64,000 nucleotides of DNA from NCBI GenBank assembly GCA_016584305.1, contig JACEEZ010019119.1, positions 182,133 to 246,132 on the forward strand. The letters run 5' to 3'. The notes under the pieces are model-generated. The model saw only the letters and a list, made by a program, of their open reading frames with translations, was not told the DNA's origin and made no database searches. A program made the position numbers and the translations under genes. Positions 1-12,107 of this stretch are shown here, in pieces. Each line of letters begins with the position of its first letter. Position 1 is the first letter of the stretch. The DNA comes from Chionoecetes opilio. Lineage: Eukaryota; Arthropoda; Malacostraca; Decapoda; Majidae.

Positions 1-3000
1 ACACACCTTTCGTTTTTATTAATAAGATTTTTTATCAAAAAATAAAAAAGTTACTTATATTCCAAAAGGCATTTATATATACACTGCATCCTCTTTAAAA
101 ACAGGGTTTTAGGGGCGACACAGCACCCCGGTTTTTACGAAAGGTGTTGTGGGGAAATCATAAAACCCCCAGGGTATAATCCCATTATGGGGGACCCCCG
201 AAATGTTGTATTTTTTCCCCATATTAACCACTGAAATCCCATACATTCCCTTTTACAAAATCAATAATAGTAAAACATACACTCATTTTAGCCCCTTTAC
301 CTTAATTATTTTGGGCAGGAGAAAGTTTGGAAAAAATTTTAAGAAAAAAATAAAAAAAAAATAAACAGATTTTCCCCCGGTAGTAAAACAGTAGAAAAAT
401 CTACCAATTTTTCGGGGGGTGGCCTTTTTGGGTTTTTTGGGTTCTTTTTCGGGTTGCTTATTTTTTTTTCCAAAGGGGTTTTCCCTTTTGGGTGCGTTAT
501 AAATTTTAATGAAAATCAAATAGGGTAGGGGAATTTTTTGGTGTTCGCCCAATGGGGGGTTTTGGATGAAAAAAAGGGTAAAAGGGGGGCATGGTGAAAA
601 GGGAAGAACCCACAACACCATACAAAGAATTCCTTTTGGGCGGAAAGGGTCCAAAAAGGAAGAACCCAAAATCTTAGGGGGAAGAAAAAATTTCAATCAA
701 AGGGAAGAGAAAAAAGAACCAAGAGAAGAGGAAAGAGAAGAAACCAAAAGGTTTTGGGAAAAAGAAGGAAGGGGAGAGAGAGAGAGAGAAAAGGGGAGAG
801 AAAAAGAGAGAGAGAGGCCCGGAGAGAGAGAGAGAGAGAGAAAAGGGGGTTTCCGGGGCAGACATTCAGAGAAAAGTAAAGGGCACGGTGTAGTTAACAA
901 AAATTTCCCTCTTTTTGTTGCCCAAAAACAGCACACTGCTGCTCTTATAATGCCCGAAAAAAAATACAAGGAGGGTCCCACCCAGAACGTCATGTTATGT
1001 TATTTTTAAGCTGAAAAAGTTCATGTGGCACAGGGATAGCAAATAGGCTGTCTCAAGTGTCCATATTAAGGAAGACAGGCGTCGGCAATTTTTGGTAAGT
1101 CTTATATATGTCTTCCGTGGCTTTAATACTTTTATCTTTATTTTCGCTTTTTTTTTATTTTGGATCCTTTCCCTACAAGAAGGAATAGAGCATTTGGGTG
1201 ACGACTGGTTTACAGATTTTTTACTCAAGATGGGGGAAAATTCACAACGATTTGAAATTTTTTGTGAAGTTATTTATTAAAGGTAGAAGTTTTTAGTAAA
1301 TTTTTGTGTAAAATAGAAAGGGTAATTTCGGCCCCGATATTCATTTCCCCATGGGGAAAAGCAAGAACAGCTGTCGAGGCGGTTTTATCGGTGAGTTTTG
1401 AGTGAGAAGGAAAGCTTTATAGCCCCGGGATGATGTTGTTTTGTGTTTCGTAGAGTGGGTCGAAAAAAGTCCCTCCTTTTAAAGTGTCGGAAACTTCACT
1501 TTCCCTGTAGAAAATTTTTCATACAAGATGCTTTGTGTGCCAAAAAAAGAGAAGCAATTTTAAAAGATTTAATATTTTTTTTATTTGGGGACATTGATTA
1601 ACAAAATTGAATGGATAGAACATGACGCCCACACTATCCGGGGTTTTTGGGTTGGGGGGAAAAAGATTTTGTTAAACACAGCTTTTAGCTGACAGGTGGG
1701 AAGTGAGTCCCGGGGCCCAAAACGCCTCTTTCTCGGGGTCTGCCATTTCCCCCGGAACAACACGCTCGGCGATGTTTCCCCCCCTCACCCCCAGGGGCCC
1801 AAAACCCGAAATTGATTTTTCCCCCCAAAGCCGGGGAAAAGGGAAAAAAAGCCCCCGCGCCCTCAAAGCCCACCGTCCCCCGCCCCCGCCGGGGCACACG
1901 ACACTCACGCCCCCACCTTCACCCCCTCCGTCTGTCCCCGGGACCCCCAGTTTGCCCTGGGGGAGGAATTTTCCCGGGAGACTTTTGAATACTTTCGGGC
2001 GGCATTTCCCGCGTTTCCATCCCAAGTGTAGTGCAAACACTCTCAACTACTCGCCCTAAAACTTCACCCCCTTTGACGGGCCCACCCTGCTGGCGGGGGG
2101 GTTTTTACAAGTCGAGCTTCCAAATTTATGACGTCTTTGGGGACTTTATGTGAAAATCTATTATATACGATGATCTAAAAAGGAAGGGTTTTTTCTCTAA
2201 GTAAATTTAAAAACCCTTTTCTGTTTAAGGTTTTATATTAATTAGGAGGTAATATTATTTTTATAAAAAAATTAAAACAAATTTAGCTTTCCTCTTTTTT
2301 CATAGTTCCCCTAAGGGCTCTTTAAGGAAATTATGGATTTTTTAAAAAATTTTATAACGTAAATTTTCCCAAAATTTTTCCCGGGGCCCCAAATTTAAAT
2401 TAGTTCCCTTTCCTTTAAATTAGGGAATTTTGGGAAAATTAATGAATTGAGCCCTGAAATTTTTCATGAAAAAATTTTTCCAAAAACATGAAGAAAAGGA
2501 AGGCACAGTGCCCTAGGTTTTTTGGGTTTTTTTCCCTAGGGAGTTTTTAAACCCGTATTAAAATAGGGATTTTTTCACCACTGTGGGGATTTTAGAAAAA
2601 AAACCCCTTTTTATTTCACCCCTTTTTAAACTAGTGTTGTAGGGGCGGGAATGAAAAAAAAAATAAGGACGGAAAATGGTATGCATAGACATTTTTTTAT
2701 GCAGTCGTGGATTATATTCAAATTAAAAAAAGTCTATAAATTGAGGGGGGGACCAAAAAAAATCACCATTATATGTCATTTAATATAACAAAAGTGTTGT
2801 ACTTTTTGAGAATAACATAAATAGGAAAACTATAGGCTAAAACAGCCAAATGTTGACCACAGTTCTAGCTACGGACTCACAACAGCCGAGCGCCCCCCCC
2901 CCCCCCGAGAGCGTCATATGAATAAAACGAACGACAAAACAGTCATTACATTATTGGAAGAATTAACATAAATATACAGAAGGGGAGAAAAGGCCAAAAG

Positions 3001-3082
3001 GAGACTATATAGGTTTCATGCCATTTCCAAAGGAATAGAATCCTCCTTCGAAATTCCTTAATTAGCGTTTGCGAAGATCCTA
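1..3082. other. Noisy unassigned sequence
   Basis: No gene can be supported here. Much of the stretch (about 280-1,000 and 1,320-2,640) is dominated by inflated runs of G, C, A or T, as in an under-polished long-read consensus. GC-rich sequence at 1,690-2,050 looks coding on the minus strand in short patches but changes frame repeatedly and could not be matched to a family. A run of C lies at about 2,890-2,906. Confidence 0.5.
700..845. repeat. GA-rich simple repeat
   Basis: Purine-rich low-complexity tract that becomes almost pure (GA)n from about 771. The open frames across it, in both strands, are low-complexity artefacts of the repeat. Confidence 0.85.
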
Positions 3083-3158
3083 ATGGTGTTTAGAAAGTTC
3101 ATCTTTATAACGCTAAGAAAATTGAGTAGGGATAGATTGTTTCAGATCTGGTACTTAC

Positions 3159-3292
3159 TTTCAGTGGAGTGCCTGCCCAATCCTCCTCCAAATGAAGGAA
3201 CAAAGTCCACCTGTTCACGAGGTTCCAGAGGTATCAGAACCGGACGCAGGAAGCTGTCACGGAACATCAGCATGTCTGCTGGCGCTGCTATC
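3159..3292 (-). CDS. Unidentified internal coding exon
   Basis: Read on the minus strand, this stretch is open in one frame and is flanked by a CAG acceptor (ending at 3,293) and a strong GTAAGT donor (from 3,158). The frame begins after one base and reads IAAPADMLMFRDSFLRPVL, continuing to a glycine-rich end VPSFGGGLGRHSTE. Codon use and the mixed composition look like real protein rather than repeat. I do not recognise the family. It does not match the parts of PANK4 I can recall, although it lies on the same strand as that gene. The plus strand is also open but would need a GC donor, so the minus reading is preferred. Confidence 0.45.
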
Positions 3293-3409
3293 CTGGCAAG
3301 TATGTATATCTTTCAAGTATGGTGCATCGTTTTGTACAATTTATGGCATAAGTGTGAATTTACCCCAAAAAAAAGAGAATTTAAATTTCTGGGTAAACAT
3401 TTCGATTGA

Positions 3410-3527
3410 TATATGAATGGGTGATGGGGTTAGGGGTGATGGGGTGGGTGGAGGGAATAGGTGGGAGGTATGGTAAGGGAGGTGAGTGAATGGGTGTGTG
3501 GTGAGGGGTTAATGGGTGAGGAAATAA
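3410..3527. repeat. GGGTGATGGGT-type minisatellite
   Basis: Degenerate tandem copies of a motif like GAATGGGTGATGGGT. The same motif forms the long tandem blocks inside the foldback element at 57,051-58,992, so this and the hairpin repeat at 3,868 are probably pieces of a related element. Confidence 0.6.
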
Positions 3528-3650
3528 GATATATGATATATATATTATATATATATATATATATATAGATAGCATATGTATATATAGAATATATATATAT
3601 CTCTATATATTATATTAATACATATGTATATATATATAATGTACGTAGCT
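3528..3650. repeat. (AT)n microsatellite
   Basis: AT dinucleotide tract with few interruptions. Confidence 0.85.
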
Positions 3651-3867
3651 ATATAACCTGTAATCATAATGGTAAACCAGCGATAGAATGTGTAATAGAG
3701 ATTATCTAAGTATACCATTAACCGACGACAGTTTATGTTTGAATCAGTCTGGATTTTATCTCGATTTTGCTATATATGATACTTTGTCACCACGAACTAG
3801 GGGCGACGTTTGTAAAATGGTTTTATTTTTTTTTTTATGATTTTCATTATATGAATATTTATGAAGG

Positions 3868-3984
3868 ACTAGCCGCAAAGCCGCCCTCCGGGCGGGAACT
3901 TTTTGGCTGAAATCTGCGGAGGGGAGGGGTGGGCCTTCGGCCCACCAATAGCCCTCCGCTATAGCGCGCTTCGGTCCACCAATA
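3868..3984. repeat. GGCC hairpin repeat, related to the 57-kb foldback
   Basis: Begins CTAGCCGCAAAGCCGCCCTC and contains GTGGGCCTTCGGCCCAC, a perfect stem closed by a TTCG loop. The same order of motifs occurs in both arms of the foldback element at 57,051-58,992, at about 57,188-57,300 and inverted at 58,650-58,825. This copy is diverged and solitary. Confidence 0.7.
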
Positions 3985-4523
3985 CCATTACAAACTGGAC
4001 AATACAAAATATAAAAGCGCAAATCAGTATAAAGAAGATTGAAGCACGGACAGGGGACATATTAGACTTATCCAAAATTGCGCTGACATGTCTTCCTATA
4101 AATATGGACACTGAGACAGACTATTTGATATCCTGTGCCACATGAACTTATGCAGCTGAAAATAAACATAACAGACGTTCTCGTGGGATGCTCTTGTATT
4201 GTTGGACTGCAAAGTAAGAGCAGGATTGTGTGCTGTGTTGGCGAGTCGTTTGTCGTGATGAGGAGGGTTTTTATTTTTTCACAAAACTTTATTTTGACTC
4301 ATATTCATATCATAGGGAGGCCACACCCACATCATTTGCTCCAACGAAGGAAACGATCTACTCTATTACATGCAAAGTACTAATAGCTTCACGCATTAGA
4401 AGTTAATGCAGTTTAATACCATCATTCGCCCCCGACCTATCAATATTACTAGCAGAAGTACCGGAATAGGTATGAGCACTCAAAAAGGACATCGAAGGGC
4501 CTTTGTCACGTAACACCGTTATG

Positions 4524-4708
4524 ATCCTCTCTCTTTCTCTCTCTCTCCTCTCTCCCCTCTCTCTCTCTCTATTCTCTCTCTCTCTCATCTCTCTCTGCTC
4601 TCTCTCTCTCTCTCTCTCGCTCTCTCGCTCTCTTTTTTTATCACTCTACTCTCTTCTCTCTCTCTCTCTCTCTCCTCTCTCCTCTCTCTCTCTCGCTCTC
4701 TCTCTCTC

Positions 4709-4739
<31 letters not shown>

Positions 4740-4811
4740 CTCTCTCTCTTCTCTCTCGCTCCCTTCTCTCCTCTCTCTCTCTTTTCTTTTCTATCTCTCT
4801 CTCTCCTTCAG
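4524..4811. repeat. (CT)n microsatellite
   Basis: About 290 bp of CT repeats with occasional single-base interruptions. Open frames over it (Leu-Ser repeats) are artefacts. Confidence 0.9.
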
Positions 4812-5523
4812 AGAGAGATTGAGAAAAATTGACTCGGTGCCAGGTAAGTATGCCTCAGGGCTCTGCAAAAAAAAAGAACTTACTTCTCAAAACTAATGAA
4901 GGATTGTAATAAACCCGGTGAAATAGTTTAAAACCATCCCAGGGATGACCTAACCTTTCCTCAAAGTTGGTGGAAGTTGGACAGAAAATGGCGGGAACCC
5001 GTAGACTACACAGGACGACTTCAGGAATTATAAAATAATAATAAAAATAACGTCCGCAGAAGGCTTTGTCATGTTTCACTACATCCGTAAAAACCTTTAT
5101 GCAATATTATCAGATTATATAGCGATGGATTAGGAATATTGATTATTATCGATAGCTTAGGAAAACTAAAAGACCAAAGTGTCATCTATTTTGTTAAAGG
5201 TGGGATAAACCATGTAACATTATACAATGTAAATCCTCAGATAATGATTCCACAGCAGAAAAATAATCAAATATAAATCTTCATTGCATTACTAGTATTT
5301 CTAGTTGGGACTGCTTAAAGAAAGGAATGCAGACGTCTTAAGAAAAATAAAGTTCAATGTCGTCGAAGGGACACGAGACTTGGCGAGGACAAGCAATGCC
5401 CGGCGGAGGGACGGCAAGTTGGCGGAGATGAGACCATTCATGGCCCGAATTGGTCCACTTGCAAGGTCCTCTCTACTCTACCTCGCAGGGGGCGTCTCCT
5501 TACCTCGCCATCTTTCATCGCAG

Positions 5524-5713
5524 TAAAAGTTCATCACACTATTCAGAGCCGGCAACCCAGAATTCGAGACGAGAAAGTTTCTTCAAACTTGGACAGAAAA
5601 GCAGTGCTGATGGAGCCGCCAGTGACATTATGAATGGAAATTACGAACAAGTGCAAGTTAATAAGTACAAGAATTCATCTTCAATATTTTCCCAAAGAGG
5701 ACCAAGGACCTAG
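5524..5713 (+). CDS. Candidate terminal coding exon, unidentified
   Basis: A pyrimidine-rich tract ending in CATCGCAG lies directly before 5,524. The frame then stays open to a TAG at 5,711-5,713. The predicted piece is about 63 residues, polar and rich in Ser, Asn and Gln (KSSSHYSEPATQNSRRE, later NGNYEQVQVNKYKNSSS), which would suit the cytoplasmic tail of a membrane protein. That role is inference. No family was recognised and no upstream exon was found. It may also be chance; the support is the acceptor, the non-repetitive composition and a clean stop. Confidence 0.33.
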
Positions 5714-7720
5714 GTCACATACACTATTGTACTGCGGCTATCTATGCCAGCATTTTTTCTCTTTTTTTTTAACGATAATTTGAACATTATTAAAACCCCC
5801 TCGCTTTTCGAAATTTATATTTATGAATTCTTCCCAGGGGCAGCCCGTGGGAGAGGTCCTCAGAAGGGCTTTTTTACGCGTAAAAGGTTTATATTCCAGT
5901 GTAATTTTCCCCTAACCAAATACTTTAGCAGAATAAATTTTATACTATTATTTTGTAGATGTTTGTCTATATGAAAAATCGCAATGAACAACTGTAAAAC
6001 GCCCCAAAAACAAATGCCATTTTGGGGGACTGATTTAAATGTGCATAAAGTAAATTGATTTCAACTCTTCACTAGTAAAACATTTTCTGAAAAAAACTTT
6101 TATCATGTTACATACCAAAATACGCGGAATTATACCAGTCTTCTATAGAAAATTAGTTTTCTGATAAATGAGTATGCCCCGTGGTAAAAGTACCCATAAA
6201 TTTAAACATTTCCCTCGCGAAACACTCAATTCTTTTACATTTTTTTGGGATTTTTTCAGCAATTTTAATGATACAGCTTTGAGTTTTGTTTCACTGTGTA
6301 GAACCTCCTGAAAAACAAAATATGAATTTAAGCTTTTAGTACTATGTCAAAAACTTTTTTCTTGGCGAATTTTTCCCTTGAGTATTCTATCAAAACACCC
6401 GATAATTACGGACAGTATACAATGTTCCCACCTTCTTTCTCGAAACTTTTCTCACAAAAAGTAATTTGTCTATGTATACATTATAAAGACTATTTTCATC
6501 AGCGTTCTGGGATGTCTTCAGAAAAATTCGTATCTGCAATATTCCTGAGATATATCCGCGTAAACTTGATCAATATACTAGCAGTAAAATATTATTTACA
6601 ACCTATATATTTTGGTTAGTTGGTTTGGAAAATATGCACGGAAGTTGTAAGATGATATGTCCACACTGTAAAGCAGAAGCCACTAAGCTATAGTTTCAAA
6701 GCCTCAATATTTGGAGATGAAGAATTTTGAGCTGAAGCCAAACCCATCCTTCCTCCGCCTTCCGTCTACGTTTCCAATATTTGGTGGATAAAATGTAGTA
6801 CATGAAAAAAAAAAATTCATGCATACACCCACATAACGCCACAATACGCCCAGTCAAGCTCACAACAAAAGATGCGCTTGTTCAGTAAAAAAAATTCAAA
6901 CACCTCAAAAAACCCAATGTACACATAAAACCATATAGTGTAGGTGCAAACACGAAGTCATAGAAATCTGAAGGTGTGCATGTGTAATTATAATACAAAA
7001 TTACCCGGTGTATAATTCATATTTAAAAAAGTTACTCGCACTGCAGTTACTTTCTATATCATCACCTCGCTAACACACACGTCAGCCATTTAGGCTAATA
7101 GGCATTATAGGGTATAGATCGCTAAAAAACTTCGTCATTTAGCTTGAAAATGTCCGTTATCAAACGTTACACGATTATGTATAGCCTATTTCCATGTACA
7201 AAGTAACGTAATTATAATATAAAATGTACTAAACAGGTCATTCACATAGATTATTATGCAACAAATACACGCTAAAGCACTGAACGCAGACTCTTGAGTC
7301 CCCGCTTTGGGCCCTTTAAAATCACCGCCACCACAAGCCCTAACAGGTGACTGGGGTGGCAAAAAAAAGTATTTCATTTGCGACTACCAAAATAATGCTT
7401 TTTGAGGGGGCCAAGAGAATCATTTTCAAATAGATCGGGCCCCTTTCTGACCACTTCTCAAAAAATGACGCAGATAGCGTTATTTTTCCCCCCCCCAAAT
7501 TTTTTGGCGAATAATTTTCCACTGGCGGAGGGGCTGAATGAACGTTTCGCGTATAGGGGTTCCCGAATCATTCTCGAATGACCGAAACCGCGTCAAGAAT
7601 GCGAGGGGGTTTAAAGCCCCTCATGACTCCCCCAAACCTTTTCCCGAGTCCATTCCAATTATTTATACCCTATTTGTGAACCAGATTTTCCCTATTCGTC
7701 AAAGAATGAGGGGGGGTAAG
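5714..7720. other. No gene recognised
   Basis: AT-rich sequence with short open frames only. The stretch 7,290-7,530 has inflated homopolymers like other low-quality regions. I see no family or structure that can be named. Confidence 0.5.
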
Positions 7721-7850
7721 CTATAAGAAAAAAAGGAAGCTACAAGAGGGCCGGGGGACCCACACGTTTTAGTTCCTGTTTCTAACACTATACATCCACC
7801 TTTCATCTCCATCCCGAAATGCTAGCCTCCATTAAAATCCCTATTGACTA
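7721..7850 (-). mobile_element. LINE 3' tail fragment
   Basis: Matches, with indels, the minus-strand form of the LINE tail also seen at 46,442, 52,862, 53,552 and 53,929: GAAGCTACAAGAGG, then a stretch like TTCCTGTTTCTAAC and CATCCACCTTTCATC. It runs straight into the 17-bp satellite that follows. Confidence 0.65.
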
Positions 7851-8825
7851 TTTAAAACTCCCCATGACCTTTAAAAACCCCTATTTAATAAAAATCCCTA
7901 TTTACTAAAAACCCTATTTACTAAAAACTCCCTATTGACTAAAAACTCCCCTTTTAAAATAAAAAAATTTCCCATGAATAAAAACCAAAAGAATAAAAAA
8001 TCCCTATGACTAAAAAAAAATCGCTATGATAAAAATCCCTTTTTGGGTAAAAACCCCTTTGACTTAAACTCCCTTTTGACTAAAAACTCTCTATTGACAA
8101 AAAATTCCCTTTTTACAAAAAAAACCCCAATTTACAAAAAATTCCCTATGACTAAAAACTCCCTTTTTACTAACAAAACTCCCTATTGACTAAAAAAAAA
8201 CCCTATTGACTAAAAACTCCCTATTGACGAAAAACTCCCCATTCACTAAAACTCCCTATTCACTAAAAAATCCCTATCACTACAATTATCCTATTGACTA
8301 ACAACGCCCATCACTAAAAAAATCCCTATTGACTAAAAAAATCCCTATTCACTAAAACTCCTAGTCCACTAATAAAAAATCCCTATTTCACTACAATCTC
8401 CTATTGACTAAAAAACTCCCTATTGATAAAAAACTCCCTATTGACAAAAACCCCTATTAACTAAAAGACTCCCTATTGACTAAAAAACTCACTATTAACT
8501 AAAAACTCCCTATGACTAAAAATCCCTATAACTAAAAAACTCCTATGACTTAAAAAAACTCCCTATTAAACTAAAAAAAACTCCCTATGACTAAGGCGAT
8601 TAAGATTGGGATAAGACTAAATAAGGTATCATGACATTGCAAGCCTCATATACGTAATTGTCTAGCCTCCTATTAAAAACTCCCTATTGACTATTGACCT
8701 ATTGACTTGACACTCCTTTGGCCTCTATCCACCTTCATCCCAATTTATGATTTTCTAGCCCCCTTTTAAAACTCCCTATTGACTTACGGACTTACCTATT
8801 GCCTTGACCCTCCCTATTGACATGA
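7851..8825. repeat. 17-bp satellite grown from a LINE tail
   Basis: Dozens of degenerate copies of a unit like ACTCCCTATTGACTAAA, 16-19 bp each. The unit resembles the inner part of the LINE tail (ACTCC-TTTAAA-GACCCCTATTGACT) that abuts it on the left. Further partial LINE-tail copies with CTAGCC and TATCCACCTTCATCCC lie at 8,655-8,800, so the array seems to have expanded inside a LINE remnant. Confidence 0.8.
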
Positions 8826-8835
8826 CCCTCACTTA

Positions 8836-8915
8836 TTGAGTAGGTTGCAGGAGCTGCACAGGGGCTCTTGAAAAAGCCGCATGTGGTCCGGAAGCCGCAG
8901 TGTTGCCGACCACTG
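8836..8915. mobile_element. hAT element terminus (fragment)
   Basis: The right-hand end reads GTTGCCGACCACTG, whose reverse complement CAGTGGTCGGCAAC is a typical hAT terminal inverted repeat, followed inward by the GCGGCT-rich subterminal region common in hAT MITEs. Only one end is present. Confidence 0.55.
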
Positions 8916-8939
8916 CGTGACTAGGCATCGGGGGCTACA

Positions 8940-11900
8940 GATAACATTCAAGGCACAGATGTGAGAAGAAGCTGTAATAGAGGAAGAAGATAACATTTCA
9001 AGGCACAGATGGAGAAAGAATGAAGGTAATAAAGGAAGAAGGAACACTTCAAGGCACAGATGGAGAAGGAAGGTAATAAAGGAGAAGATAACATTCAAGG
9101 CACAGAATGGAGAAGGAAGGTAATAGAGGAAGAAGATAAACACTTCAAGGCAACAGATGGAGAATGAAGGTATAAAGGAAGAAGGTAACACTCAAGGCAC
9201 GAGAGAAGGCTCAGGTAATAAAGAAGAAGATAACACTTCAAAGGAACAGATGGAGAGAAGGAAGGTAATAAAGGAAAAGAAGATAACACTTCAAGGAACA
9301 GATGGAGAAGGAAGGTAATAAGAAGAAGATAAACTTCAAGGCACAGAGGAGAAGGAAGGGTAATAAAGAAGAAAAACACTTCAAGGCAACGATGGAGAAG
9401 GAAGGTAATAAAGGAAGAAAGATAACACTTCAAGGCACAGAGGAGAAGAAGGTAATAAAGAAGAAGATAAACACTCAAGGCACAGGATGGAGAAGGAAGG
9501 TAATAAGGAAGAAGATAACACTTGCACGGCAACAGATGGAGAGGAAGGTAATAAAGGAAGAAGATAACACTTCAAGCCACAAATGGAGAAGGAAGGTAAT
9601 AAAGGAAGAAGATAACACTTCAAGGCACAGATTGGAGAAGGAAGCGTAATATAAGGAAGAAGGTAAACACTTCAAGGCACAGATGGAGAACGGAAGGTAA
9701 AAGGAAGAAATAACACTCAAGGACAGATGGAGAAGGAAGGTAATAAAGGAAGAAAGATAAAACTTCAAGGAACAGATGGAGAAGGAAGGAAATAAAGTGA
9801 AGAAGATAACACTTCAAGGCACAGATGGAGAATGTAATAAAGGAAGAAGATAACACTCAAGGGCACGATGGAGAAGGGAAGGAATAAAAGGAAGAAGATA
9901 ACACTTCAAGGACACAGATGGAGAAGGAAGGTTAATAAGGAAGAAGGTAACACTTTCAAGGCACAGATGGGAGAAAGGAAGGTAATAAAGGAAGAAGGTA
10001 ACACTTCAAGGCACAGATGGAGAAGAAGGTAATAAAGGAAGAGAGAACACGTCAAGGCACAGATGGGAAGGAAGGTAATAAAGGAAGAAGAGATAACAAC
10101 TTCAAGGCACAGATGGAGAAGGAAGGTAATAAAGGAAGAAGATTAAACCACTTCAAGGCACAGACGTGAGAAGGAAAAGGTAATAAGGAAGAAGATAACA
10201 CTTCAAGGCAAGATGGAGAAGGAACGGTCATAAAGGAAAGAAGAAAACACTTTCAAGGCACCAGAGGAGAAGGAAGTTAATAAAGGAAGAAGGGTAAACA
10301 CTCAAGGCCACAGATGGAGAGGAAGGTAATAAAGGAAGAAGATAACACCTTAAGGGAACAGATGGAGAAGGAAGGTAATAAAGTAAGAAGATAACACTCA
10401 AGGCACAGATGGAGAAGAAGGTAATAAAAGGAAGAAGCTAACACTTCAAGGACGATGGAGAAGAAGGTAATAAAGGAAGAAGAGAAGAAAACACTTCAAG
10501 GCACAATGGAGAAAAGGAAGGAATAAAGAAGAAGATAACACTTCAACGGCACAGATGGAGAAGGAAGTAATAAAGGAAGGAAGATAAAACTTCAAGGGCA
10601 CAGATGGAGAAGGAAGGTAATAAAGGAAGAAGATAACACTTCAAGGCACGACGGAGAAGGAAGTAATAAAGGAAGAAGATAACACTCAAGGCACAGATGG
10701 AGAAAGGAAGGATAAAGAAGAGATAAAACTTCAAGATTGAAACCCAACAGATGTGAGAAGGGAAGGTAATAAAGGAAGGAAGATAACACTTCCCCACAAA
10801 AAAGGCACAGATGCGAGAAGGAAGGTAATAAAGAAGAAGGTAAAACTTCAAGGCCACAGCATGAGAAGGACAGGTAATAAAGGAAGAAGATAACACTTCA
10901 AGGCACAGATGGAGAGGAAGTAATAAAGGAGAAGATAACACTTCAAGGCCACCAGATGGGAAGAAGGAGGGTAAATAAAGAGGAAGTAAGATAAACAATT
11001 CAAGGCACAGATGGAGAAGGAAAGTAATAAAGGAAGAAGATAACACTTCAAGGCACAGATGGAAGAAGGAAGGTAATAAAGCAGAAGATAACACTTCAAA
11101 GCACAGATGGAGAAGAAGGTAATAAATGAAGAAGATAAACACTTCAATGCAACAGATGGAGAAGGAAGGAATAAAGGAAAAGAAGATAACACTTCAAGGC
11201 ACAGATGGAGAAGGAAGGTAATAAAAGGAAGAAGTATAAACACTTCAAGGCACAGGATGGAGAATGGAAGGTATAAAAGGAGAAGATAACACTTCAGGGC
11301 ACAGATGGAGATTAGGAAGTAATAAAGGAGAAGGTAACATTCAGGCACAGATGGAGAAGGAAGGTAATAAAGGAGAAAGATAACAACTTAATGCACAGAT
11401 GGAGAAGGAAGGTAATAAAGGAAAGAGATAACACTTCAAAGGGCCACAGATGGAGAAGGAAGGTAATAAAGGAAGAAGATAACACTTCAAGGCACAGATG
11501 GAGAAGGAAGGTAATAAAGGAAGAAGATAACACTTCAAGGCACAGATGGAGAAGGAAGGTAATAAAGGAAGAAGATAACACTTCAAGGCACAGATGGAGA
11601 AGGAAGGTAATAAAGGAAGAAGGTAACACTTCAAGGCACAGATGGAGAAGGAAGGTAATAAAGGAAGAAGGTAACACTTCAAGGCACAGATGGAGAAGGA
11701 AGGTAATAAAGGAAGAAGATAACACTTCAAGGCACAGATGGAGAAGGAGGGAATAAAGGAAGAAGATAAACACTTCAGGCACAGATGAGAGAAGGGAAGG
11801 TAATAAAAGGAAGAAGATAACATTCAAGGCCCAGATGGAGAAGGAAGGTAATAAAGGAAGAAGATAACACTTCAAGGCACAGATGGAGAAGGAAGGTAAT

Positions 11901-11962
11901 AAAGGAAGAAGATAACACTTCAAGGCACAGATGGAGAAGGAAGGTAATAAAGGAAGAAGGTA
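8940..11962. repeat. 48-bp minisatellite, about 62 copies
   Basis: The unit runs from CACAGATGGAGAAGGAAGG through TAATAAAGGAAGAAGATAAC to ACTTCAAGG, 48 bp in all. Copies at about 11,450-11,760 and 11,830-11,950 are nearly identical, whereas copies elsewhere differ mainly by one-base insertions and deletions. Because 48 is a multiple of three, long frames appear on both strands; nothing suggests they are translated. Confidence 0.95.
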
Positions 11963-12107
11963 AATAATTAAGAAGGTAATTAAGAAGGATAATTAAGAAG
12001 ATAAAGAAGGAAGATAATTAACATTGCTAGAGAAAAATAATGGCGAACTAGTAATGACTTCACAATTCATGGAGAAGAGAGGAACTTTGAAAAGGTGTAG
12101 AAAACCT

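Noticed and set aside
1672..2046. Minus-strand frame as part of the PANK4 phosphatase domain
   Set aside because: A short block (IAERVVPGEMADP) loosely recalls that domain and the strand fits, but the frame is noisy and the match too weak to claim.
3083..3409. 108-codon plus-strand frame
   Set aside because: It overlaps the minus-strand exon, which has better splice sites and a more natural protein sequence.
9095..11923. Long minus-strand frames with LPSFSICALKCYLL-type repeats
   Set aside because: Products of the 48-bp minisatellite; no unique sequence or gene signals.
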